Positions 1 to 5,931 of a stretch of DNA of 6,099 bases are shown piece by piece (position 1 is the stretch's first letter; each line of letters starts with the position of its first letter). The DNA is from Victivallales bacterium. Lineage in GTDB: Bacteria; Verrucomicrobiota; Lentisphaeria; Oligosphaerales; Lenti-02. The position numbers and the translations under genes were made by a program. Where the stretch lies: positions 1 to 6,099 of the forward strand of contig JABGQJ010000478.1 in assembly GCA_018648945.1 (NCBI GenBank), in the 5' to 3' direction. Below the pieces are notes generated by a model that worked only from the letters and a program-made list of their open reading frames with translations, searched no databases and was not told where the DNA came from.

Positions 1-68
1 ATGAGTAATCCAGGCTTGGGATGCAGGGGGGAATTCCCTACTCCGGAATGTAGCGCCGCGAGTGTGCC

Positions 69-91
69 CGTGCCTGCCGTCGGTTGGCACG
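69..91. promoter_or_regulatory. Imperfect dyad, possible operator or leader hairpin
   Basis: The 11-base arms 69-79 (cgtgcctgccg) and 81-91 (cggttggcacg) flank a single central t at position 80. They match at 9 of 11 paired positions: outer six and inner three, with two mismatches between. This symmetry could be an operator for a dimeric regulator controlling the sugar-uptake genes, or a hairpin in the RNA leader. No regulator gene is in the window. The outer arm base-pairs alternatively with 122-128 (gcacggg). Function is inferred from symmetry and position only. Confidence 0.35.
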
Positions 92-190
92 TTCCCGGTT
101 TGGGGGACGGATGCGACACAAGCACGGGTTCGACGCGCCTCCCGCTTCCTGTCCCGTCCGCCACCTGTCGTGGGCGAATCTCCGAATCCC

Positions 191-212
191 TCCGCAGGAT
201 CGTCTCTGCGGA
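191..212 (+). other. Hairpin in the operon leader
   Basis: A perfect 7-bp inverted repeat, tccgcag (191-197) and ctgcgga (206-212), encloses an 8-base loop and is followed by only a short ttt. It lies 82 bases before the first gene's start. It could be a weak leader terminator or an mRNA structural element, but the T-tract is too short for a standard intrinsic terminator. Role unproven. Confidence 0.3.
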
Positions 213-280
213 TTTGCCCTGCGTGGCTCGCCGCCCTACCTTTCGACGGTCCATCCCGACATCATCCGGTCACTCAGCAT

Positions 281-286
281 GAGGAG
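281..286 (+). promoter_or_regulatory. Shine-Dalgarno site that decides the first gene's start
   Basis: gaggag lies seven bases before the GTG at 294 and is close to an ideal ribosome-binding site. The in-frame ATG at 279 overlaps this motif and has no purine-rich site of its own upstream. I therefore place initiation at GTG 294. That also puts the hydrophobic signal anchor directly behind a short basic N-terminus. Confidence 0.7.
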
Positions 287-293
287 CCCGTCT

Positions 294-2789
294 GTGAGAC
301 GGTGGCGGCTACCGATCATCCTGGCTTTGGGCGTGGGGCTGCTCTGGGTCCTGCACCCGCGCCGCGAGTTGCGCACGGATACACCCAGCAAGGCGGTGGT
401 GGAAATCGTCTACATGGGGCCGGGCGGACCGATCAGCGGGGCCATGGCGGACGCGGTCCGTGAGTTCGAGCGGCGGAGCGAGGAAGCGCACGAACGCGAT
501 CCCAGCAAGCCTGTCTATCGGGTCGTCTCCGGTCAGAATGCGGCCCGCAACCAGGTGGCTGATCCCACGCGATTCCTGATCAGTGTGGCCGGTGGTACGC
601 CTCCGGACGTGATCTGGTTCGACCGCTACGCCATCGCCGAGTGGGCGGCTCGCGGGGCCTTCGCGCCGCTCAATGAGTTCATCGACCGGGATGTGGCGGC
701 CCAGCGGCCCGAAACCCCGTCGCCGGAACGATTCTTCGCCTCCTGTTGGGGCGAGGCCAAGTATCAGGACGGGGTCTACGGCATCCCGACCAGCGTCGAT
801 GACCGGGCGCTGATCTACAACCGCGACTTGCTCAAGCAGGCGGGGCTGGTGGATGCGGATGGCGAGGCCAAGCCCCCCCGCACGTGGGAGGAACTGGCAG
901 AGTACGCGGTCAAACTCAGTGCCTTCGACGCGGAAGGAAACCTGACCCGGGTCGGCTTCGCACCACAGTTCGGCAACTCCTGGCTCTACATGTACGGCTG
1001 GATGAATGGCGGTGCGTTCATGAGCAAGGATGGCAAGACCTGCACCATCAACGACCCGCGCATCGTCGAAGCCCTTCAGTACATGACCGATGTGTACGAC
1101 TCGGTGGGTGGCTACGCCAAAGTCGCCGCGTTCCAGGCGGGGTTCCAGGGCGGGGAACTCGATCCCTTCATTCAAGGCAAGGTGGCCATGAAGATCGATG
1201 GCTCCTGGCAGATGCCCTTCCTTGCCGCCTATGGGCGCAATGTGGATTTCGGTGTGGCCCCACCGCCCATGCCCAAGCGGGAACTCGATGCGGGCAAACC
1301 CGCAATCAGCTGGAATGGCGGTTGGGCCTACGCCATCCCCGCCACCGCCAAGCAGAAGGATGCCGCCTGGGAGTTCATCCGCTTCATGACCAGCGACCGG
1401 GCCATGACCATCTGGATGGAGAGCGAGCGGGAGATTGCCGAGGCCCAAGGACGCCTCTTCCTCCCTCGGCAGATGCCGATGAAGGCGCTCAACCAGGAGT
1501 TCTTCGAGCACTATGTCTACAACAGCGCAATGGTCCCCGAGCGAATCAAGGCCGGTTGCCGCGTCTTCAACCGGCTGCTGCCCGATGCCAAGTTCCGGCC
1601 CGTCACTCCGGTCGGCCAGTTGCTCTGGAACCAGCATGCCAGCGCCATGGAGGCGGCTCTGTATAAGCGGGTGACTCCGCAGGAGGCCCTGGATACGGCG
1701 GCCACCATCGTGCAACGGGATCTGCAGCGCGTGTTGGAGCCGCCCAAGGGGAGCCCGATTCGCTGGCGCTGGTTTTTCGTCTTCTACGTCGTGCTGTTGT
1801 TGGTGGTGGGCACGGTGGTGTACCTACTCGACACTCACCGAGGTTGGCGGCAGCGCCTGGCCCGTCTTTTCCGGCTCAAGAATGCGGATCGCGTACTCGA
1901 AGGCAGTTCGGGCGGCTACTTTCGCTCGCAGTGGAAGAGCGGCTGGCTGTGCGCCGCCCCGTGGCTGATCGGCTTCATCATCTTCGGCGGTGGCCCGATG
2001 CTCTTCAGCCTGCTGATGAGCTTCTGCGAATACGACATCCTCAACCCGCCCCGCTTCGTGGGCCTGGCGAACTACCGTTGGCTCTTCACCAACGACAGTC
2101 TCTTCCCGGTGTCTCTCTACAACACGCTCTTCATGGTCATCGGCGTGCCTGTGGGCATGGTGCTCAGCCTCAGCATCGCCATGTTGCTGAACCTGAAGAT
2201 CAAAGGCATGGCGGTCTGGCGGACCTTCTTCTATCTGCCCGCCATCGTGCCCATGGTGGCCGCCAGCATCCTGTGGATCTGGATCTTCAATCCCAGCGGC
2301 GGTCTGCTGAACCGGATGCTCGGCTTCGTTGGCATCCAGGGCCCGCTCTGGCTCCAATCGCCGGCCTGGAGCAAGGCCTCGCTGATTTTGATGGGACTCT
2401 GGGGTGCGGGCGGCGGCATGATTATCTGGTTGGCTGGTCTGAAGGGCATCAACGAGCAGCTCTACGAAGCCGCCAGCCTGGATGGCGCGAATTCATGGCA
2501 GAAGTTCCGCCACATCACCCTTCCCCAACTCACGCCTTACATCTTCTTCAACCTCGTCATGGGCCTGATCGGCACGTTCCAGATCTTCGGGCAGGCCTTC
2601 ATCATGACCAATGGGGGGCCGGACAACTCGACCCTCTTCTACGTCTATCACCTCTTCAACTACGCCTTCCGGTACGGGCATATGGGGTACGCGTCGGCCA
2701 TGGCCTGGGTGCTCTTCCTGATCGTGTTGGTGGTGACGGTGTTCCAGCTTCGGATCTCGAAGCGCTGGGTCTACTACGAGGCGGATTGA
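294..2789 (+). CDS. Sugar-binding protein fused to a MalF-type ABC permease (CUT1)
   Basis: Fusion of two importer subunits, 831 residues from GTG 294. Residues 1-5 are basic and about 6-20 form a hydrophobic signal anchor with no lipobox cysteine. Residues about 33-485 are a family-1 extracellular solute-binding protein. Seen there are GTPPDVIWFD (101-110), a YGIPTS-type segment (about 162-176), QGKVAMKIDG (294-303) and WNGGWAYAIP (340-349). A helix at about 491-512 re-enters the membrane, followed by a basic linker (RQRLARLFRLK). The MalF-type permease has six helices from about 550 and ends at 831. Its EAA loop, about 725-744, fits EAA-x3-G-x9-I-x-LP and should dock the ATPase. Predicted topology is consistent: N-terminus inside, binding domain outside, linker inside. 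The MalG partner starts two bases after the stop. Family evidence supports uptake of a sugar or oligosaccharide; the exact substrate is unknown. The ATG at 279 would add five residues. Confidence 0.93.
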   Translation: MRRWRLPIILALGVGLLWVLHPRRELRTDTPSKAVVEIVYMGPGGPISGAMADAVREFERRSEEAHERDPSKPVYRVVSGQNAARNQVADPTRFLISVAGGTPPDVIWFDRYAIAEWAARGAFAPLNEFIDRDVAAQRPETPSPERFFASCWGEAKYQDGVYGIPTSVDDRALIYNRDLLKQAGLVDADGEAKPPRTWEELAEYAVKLSAFDAEGNLTRVGFAPQFGNSWLYMYGWMNGGAFMSKDGKTCTINDPRIVEALQYMTDVYDSVGGYAKVAAFQAGFQGGELDPFIQGKVAMKIDGSWQMPFLAAYGRNVDFGVAPPPMPKRELDAGKPAISWNGGWAYAIPATAKQKDAAWEFIRFMTSDRAMTIWMESEREIAEAQGRLFLPRQMPMKALNQEFFEHYVYNSAMVPERIKAGCRVFNRLLPDAKFRPVTPVGQLLWNQHASAMEAALYKRVTPQEALDTAATIVQRDLQRVLEPPKGSPIRWRWFFVFYVVLLLVVGTVVYLLDTHRGWRQRLARLFRLKNADRVLEGSSGGYFRSQWKSGWLCAAPWLIGFIIFGGGPMLFSLLMSFCEYDILNPPRFVGLANYRWLFTNDSLFPVSLYNTLFMVIGVPVGMVLSLSIAMLLNLKIKGMAVWRTFFYLPAIVPMVAASILWIWIFNPSGGLLNRMLGFVGIQGPLWLQSPAWSKASLILMGLWGAGGGMIIWLAGLKGINEQLYEAASLDGANSWQKFRHITLPQLTPYIFFNLVMGLIGTFQIFGQAFIMTNGGPDNSTLFYVYHLFNYAFRYGHMGYASAMAWVLFLIVLVVTVFQLRISKRWVYYEAD

Positions 2790-2791
2790 CC

Positions 2792-4441
2792 ATGGCACGA
2801 CCCAAACCCATCCGCCGTTTTCTGATCTACGCCCTGCTGGTGGGTGGGTCGATCTTCTTCTCCCTGCCGTTCCTCTGGATGGCGGCGACGAGCACCAAGG
2901 TGGACAGTGAGCTGTTCAAACCTGGTCTGAACCTATTCCCCACCATGCCCGATCCCAAGCTGGCGAGTCCCTATCTGGACACCCGCCATCTGGACGACAT
3001 TCCCGGGGTGCCCGCCGACCTTGCGACCCCGCTCGGAGATCTCGTCGCCGAGCTTGCGCAGGAGATCGTCCCGCCCGGACTGCCCCGCGAGACCTGGCTT
3101 CCCCCGCTCACCCGCGCGGCCTACGGCAAACTGCGCGACTCCCTCCCTCCCGAGAGTTGGGAGAAGCTGACCGAGGACGTGCTCAAGACTTGTGCCGCCG
3201 CCATCGGGACGCGCACCATTCGCGAGCTCTTCGAGCGTCAGCATCGCCAGCTCTGCTTTGGCCCCCTGCGCGCCCGCAGTGCCGCCCTGACCGAGAGCGT
3301 GTTGGGAGTGGATGCCGCCCCGGCCGAACGCTTCCAGAACCAGACTCCCGAGGTCGTTCAACTCACCAATCGCAGCCAGGAAGCCGTTCGCTACGCCGCC
3401 CTGTCCTACGACTACAGCCAAGGCGACGAAATCGCCCTCGTGCAGGACTTCGATCTCGGCTTCGATGCTGCCGAACTGGAGCGCCTTCAGCTCTACCTCA
3501 AACCCGACGACACCTGGCACGAGTTGGATCTCACCCTGGAAGCCGCTGGGGTCCGCTACCGCGCCGAACGGGTGTTCCCCTTGGCCAACGCCAACTGGAG
3601 CATGGTTACCTGGCAGAAGCCGGGCCCCGACGACAACTCCACCAAGATCAAGACCTGGATTCTCCTCCGCGCGGACGGGAAGGCCAGCGATGCCTTCAAC
3701 GAGCCCGGCAAGATTCGCGTTGCCCTCACTGTCCGGCGCAGTTCCTATCTGAATGCAGTCGGTGCCAAATTCGCGCTGAACTACCTGCGCGTGCTGGAGC
3801 ACATCCCTTTCTGGCGCTACGTCCAGGTCAGTGTCTTCCTGGTGCTCGTGAACGTCACGCTCACTGTCTTCGCCTGCTCGCTGATCGCCTACGCCTTCGC
3901 TCGCCTGAACTGGCCGGGGCGTGAGTTCTGTTTCGTGCTGATGCTTGCCACGCTGATGATCCCCGGGCAGGTCACCATGATTCCCCATTTCCTGATCTGG
4001 AAATACGTGGGGGCCTACAACACTCTCACCCCCCTGTGGCTGGGGCGCGCCTTTGGCAACGCCTTCTTCGTCTTCCTGCTGCGTCAGTTCCTGAAGGGCA
4101 TCCCCCGCGACCTGGAGGATGCGGCTCGCATCGATGGCTGCGGCACCTTCCGCATCTACTGGCACCTCATGTTGCCACTCATGAAACCCAGCCTGGCCGC
4201 CATCGCCATCTTCACCTTCATGGGCACCTGGAACGACTTCATGGGGCCGCTCATCTACCTCGCCGACCAGCGGCTCTACCCGCTCGCCTTCGGCCTCTAC
4301 GCGTTCTCCGTCCAGGTTGGCAACAATCCGGCCCTCACCATGGCTGGCAGCCTCTTGATGACGCTGCCAGTGATCGTTATCTTCTTCTTTGCCCAGAAGT
4401 ACTTCATCCAAGGCGTCACCCTGACCGGGATGAAAGGGTAG
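2792..4441 (+). CDS. MalG-type sugar ABC permease with a large extracytoplasmic insertion
   Basis: Second channel subunit of the same CUT1 importer, 549 residues against roughly 270-300 for typical MalG proteins. Helix 1 (about 9-31, after basic MARPKPIRR) is followed by the familiar S-x-K and E-LF positions. The chain then departs from the family at about 52 and rejoins it near ALNYLRVL (328-335). The remaining helices run from about 342 to 536. The EAA loop is LEDAARIDG (441-449) followed by nine residues and LMLP, and should contact the ATPase. The C-terminus, GVTLTGMKG, is typical. The insertion should lie outside the membrane. Its first half (about 60-170) looks helical and has the only two cysteines of the insertion, C134 and C155, a possible disulfide. 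Its second half (about 186-325) looks beta-rich, with a WHELDLTLE strand and NWSMVTWQ, like a carbohydrate-binding beta sandwich (inference). Translation is probably coupled to the upstream gene; gagg at 2778-2781 is a weak ribosome site. Confidence 0.93.
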   Translation: MARPKPIRRFLIYALLVGGSIFFSLPFLWMAATSTKVDSELFKPGLNLFPTMPDPKLASPYLDTRHLDDIPGVPADLATPLGDLVAELAQEIVPPGLPRETWLPPLTRAAYGKLRDSLPPESWEKLTEDVLKTCAAAIGTRTIRELFERQHRQLCFGPLRARSAALTESVLGVDAAPAERFQNQTPEVVQLTNRSQEAVRYAALSYDYSQGDEIALVQDFDLGFDAAELERLQLYLKPDDTWHELDLTLEAAGVRYRAERVFPLANANWSMVTWQKPGPDDNSTKIKTWILLRADGKASDAFNEPGKIRVALTVRRSSYLNAVGAKFALNYLRVLEHIPFWRYVQVSVFLVLVNVTLTVFACSLIAYAFARLNWPGREFCFVLMLATLMIPGQVTMIPHFLIWKYVGAYNTLTPLWLGRAFGNAFFVFLLRQFLKGIPRDLEDAARIDGCGTFRIYWHLMLPLMKPSLAAIAIFTFMGTWNDFMGPLIYLADQRLYPLAFGLYAFSVQVGNNPALTMAGSLLMTLPVIVIFFFAQKYFIQGVTLTGMKG

Positions 4442-4490
4442 TCATTGGGGATTGGTGATGTGTGATTGATGATTGGAGAAGACGGAAGAC

Positions 4491-4521
4491 AGGAGAGAAG
4501 ACCGAGCTTGAGTTCTCTCCT
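4491..4521. repeat. Perfect 9-bp inverted repeat
   Basis: aggagagaa (4491-4499) is exactly complementary to ttctctcct (4513-4521) across a 13-base loop. No T-tract follows in either direction, so a standard intrinsic terminator is unlikely. It could stabilise the 3' end of the permease mRNA, or be part of a mobile or dispersed intergenic repeat. It may partly separate expression of the epimerase gene from that of the transporter. Confidence 0.45.
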
Positions 4522-4554
4522 CAGCCCGTGCCCCGACCGCCGAATCACAGACCG

Positions 4555-4587
4555 CAAATCTGAAACCACAAATCTGAAACCTGAAAT
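4555..4587. repeat. Short direct repeats, caaatctgaaac type
   Basis: caaatctgaaac occurs exactly at 4555-4566 and 4569-4580, a 14-base period, and is followed immediately by the partial copy ctgaaat (4581-4587). I recognise similar runs as common intergenic low-complexity repeats in Verrucomicrobiota-, Planctomycetota- and Hydrogenedentota-type genomes, from memory and not verified here. No coding role is likely. Confidence 0.55.
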
Positions 4588-4592
4588 TCCCC

Positions 4593-4597
4593 AGGAG
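4593..4597 (+). promoter_or_regulatory. Shine-Dalgarno site of the epimerase gene
   Basis: aggag ends six bases before the ATG at 4604. This is a near-ideal ribosome site and sets the start of the epimerase gene. It excludes the longer in-frame reading from 4466, which would begin in the repeat-rich spacer. Confidence 0.8.
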
Positions 4598-4603
4598 CGT
4601 CTC

Positions 4604-5806
4604 ATGAGCGAGCAGGCAAAGTGGATTCTGACCGATGTCGACCAGGATGTCTGGGTCGACGAAATCAGGCTGGACAGTGCGTCGGTTCCGGGCAGTCCGG
4701 CTGGTGATTGGTCCATCAGCAAGCGCCAGTTGCATGGTGGTCTGCGCGAAGGCGTCGAGATCATCGAGGTGGACAATGGCGCGCTCTCCTTCACCATTGT
4801 CCCCACCCGGGGGATGGGCCTCTACAAGGGCTCTTTCCATGGTCTGGATATTGGCTGGAAGGCCCCGCCACGTGGGCCGGTGAACCCCATGTTCGTCAAT
4901 CCCGTGACCAACGGGGGACTGGGCTGGGTCAAGGGCTTCGACGAGTGGGTCGTGCGCTGCGGTCTGGTCTCCAACGGCCCCCCGTGTACCGACATTGTCC
5001 CGGACAACAACGGCAATCCTGCCGAGGTCTCGCTCTACCTGCACGGCAATATCGCCAACACCCCGGCCCATTACGTCTCGGTCAGCATCGAGCAGGCCGA
5101 GGATGGCAGTCCGTTGCTGGTCGTCGAAGGCAAGGTGGAAGAGGGCATGCTGTTCTTCCCGCAGCTTGAGCTCACCACCCGTATCGAGACCTCTCTTGAG
5201 GGCAACTGGGTCCGAGTGGTCGATCAAGTCCGCAACGCCAAACAGGTTGCCGGTGAAGCCTGCCTGCTTTACCACTGCAACTATGGCGCTCCTTTCCTCT
5301 GCGACGGCGCGAAGCTGGTCGCCCCCAGCCTGGAGGTCGCCCCCCGCGACCCCCGTGCCTGCGAGGGACTCGACACCTACGAGACCTACCCCGCCCCCAC
5401 CGCCGGTTTCGTCGAGCAATGCTACTGGCACGAGCTCGCCACCAATGCGGCAGGCCACACCCTGGCCATGCTCGAGAACGCCCAGGCCGACAAGGCCGTT
5501 GTCGTCCGCTGGAACGCCAATGAACTCCCCTGCTTCACCCAATGGAAGAACCCCGTTGGCGAACGCGAGGGCTACGTGACCGGTCTTGAACCCGGCACCA
5601 ACTACCCCAATCCCAAGACGTTCGAACGCGCCCAGGGGCGCATCCCGACCCTCCAGCCCGACGAAGTGCTTCGCGCCGAGCTCGTCTTCGAGGTCCACGA
5701 CACCGCCGCCGGCGTCGCCGCCGTCGAAGCGGAAGTCGCCGGACTCATGGCCGGGAGGAAGACCGAAGTCCACCCCACCATGGCCCCCAAGTGGACCCCC
5801 GCGTGA
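4604..5806 (+). CDS. DUF4432 family aldose 1-epimerase-like protein
   Basis: A 400-residue protein that I place in the DUF4432 family (aldose 1-epimerase / galactose-mutarotase superfamily, deoxyribose-mutarotase-like group). Recognisable segments are NGALSFTIVPTRGMGLY (58-74), a GLGWVKGFDEW region (105-115), LLYHCNYGAP (221-230) and GLEPGTNYP (327-335). In mutarotases, interconversion of alpha and beta sugar anomers uses a histidine base and a glutamate. H224 and E329 are the best visible candidates, by motif position only. There is no signal peptide or membrane helix, so it should be cytoplasmic. It follows the two permeases on the same strand after a 162-bp spacer, which suggests it acts on the imported sugar or a product of it. 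The reaction and substrate are not proven for this family member, and the family has few characterised enzymes. The C-terminal 30 or so residues are alanine-rich and then polar, a probable tail. Confidence 0.9.
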   Translation: MSEQAKWILTDVDQDVWVDEIRLDSASVPGSPAGDWSISKRQLHGGLREGVEIIEVDNGALSFTIVPTRGMGLYKGSFHGLDIGWKAPPRGPVNPMFVNPVTNGGLGWVKGFDEWVVRCGLVSNGPPCTDIVPDNNGNPAEVSLYLHGNIANTPAHYVSVSIEQAEDGSPLLVVEGKVEEGMLFFPQLELTTRIETSLEGNWVRVVDQVRNAKQVAGEACLLYHCNYGAPFLCDGAKLVAPSLEVAPRDPRACEGLDTYETYPAPTAGFVEQCYWHELATNAAGHTLAMLENAQADKAVVVRWNANELPCFTQWKNPVGEREGYVTGLEPGTNYPNPKTFERAQGRIPTLQPDEVLRAELVFEVHDTAAGVAAVEAEVAGLMAGRKTEVHPTMAPKWTPA

Positions 5807-5817
5807 GGTAGTTGCGC

Positions 5818-5885
5818 CCGCGGAAGGCACGAGAAAGGAATCTGCGGACCCAATCCGGCTGGCTTCCCTTTCGCGCCTTCCGCGG
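5818..5885. terminator. Long imperfect hairpin after the epimerase gene
   Basis: ccgcggaaggc (5818-5828) is exactly complementary to gccttccgcgg (5875-5885). Past one A/C mismatch the pairing continues, with a bulge and another mismatch, to about 5840/5864, a stem of roughly 19 pairs. A small cgga/tccg helix (5845-5848 with 5854-5857) lies in the loop. It begins 11 bases after the epimerase stop, a good place for transcript 3'-end formation. There is no T-tract on either side, so a standard Rho-independent mechanism is doubtful; mRNA stabilisation or a dispersed palindromic repeat are alternatives. Confidence 0.5.
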
Positions 5886-5931
5886 TTGACCAACCCCGGG
5901 GCGGGGCAGCGTGCAAGTCGCCTGGAGCTGG

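Larger units (their letters stand above)
1..293. other. Gene-poor leader upstream of the transporter operon
   Basis: I see no convincing gene here on either strand. A 93-codon plus-strand frame (1-282) and other short frames are open, but none resembles a family, and open frames are expected in GC-rich DNA. The segment should hold the promoter and 5' leader of the transporter operon. Structure visible: a dyad at 69-91, a 7-bp inverted repeat pairing 67-73 with 122-128 that would compete with it, a 6-bp pairing of 105-110 with 154-159, an 8-base tandem near-repeat (175-182 and 183-190, cgaatctc and cgaatccc), and a hairpin at 191-212. I could not identify a convincing -35/-10 pair or a known riboswitch. 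Confidence 0.5.
4442..4603. other. Repeat-bearing spacer between permease and epimerase genes
   Basis: This 162-bp spacer is lower in GC than the genes beside it. It begins with reiterated attg/gatt motifs (gattgg at 4450-4455 and 4471-4476). It contains a 9-bp inverted repeat (4491-4521) and direct repeats (4555-4587), and ends in the ribosome site of the next gene. The frame is open from the ATG at 4466 into the epimerase gene, but those codons read through the repeats and have no ribosome site, so I treat them as non-coding. The look is that of a dispersed intergenic repeat inserted between operon genes. Confidence 0.55.

Noticed and set aside
84..100. Perfect sigma-54-like -24 element, ttggcacg at 84-91.
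   Set aside because: The essential GC of the -12 element is absent at the required spacing (gt at 98-99), and the match lies within the dyad at 69-91, so chance is likely.
1..282. 93-codon plus-strand frame starting at the first base and overlapping ATG 279 as ATGA.
   Set aside because: No recognisable domain and weaker GC-ending codon bias than the real genes. Other frames are open over the same stretch, and the better start of the next gene is at 294.
309..1715. Long minus-strand open frame opposite the binding-protein domain.
   Set aside because: It is the complement of a well-supported coding sequence. Its product is low-complexity, H/G/R/E-rich and matches no family; this is usual for GC-rich antisense frames.
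1844..2791. Upstream extension of the MalG frame into the MalF gene.
   Set aside because: The extra codons are an out-of-frame reading of the permease. MARPKPIRRF followed by a membrane helix from ATG 2792 is the natural N-terminus.
2933..4411. Long minus-strand open frame opposite the MalG gene.
   Set aside because: Same pattern: acidic, glycine-rich shadow peptide with no domain, fully overlapped by a clear permease.
4466..4603. In-frame N-terminal extension of the epimerase protein from ATG 4466.
   Set aside because: It lacks a ribosome site and translates repeat DNA. ATG 4604 has an ideal aggag six bases upstream.
4442..5893. Long minus-strand open frame opposite the epimerase gene.
   Set aside because: A shadow of the DUF4432 coding frame. 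Its end reads through the intergenic repeats, giving spurious FRFQICGFRF-type peptide.
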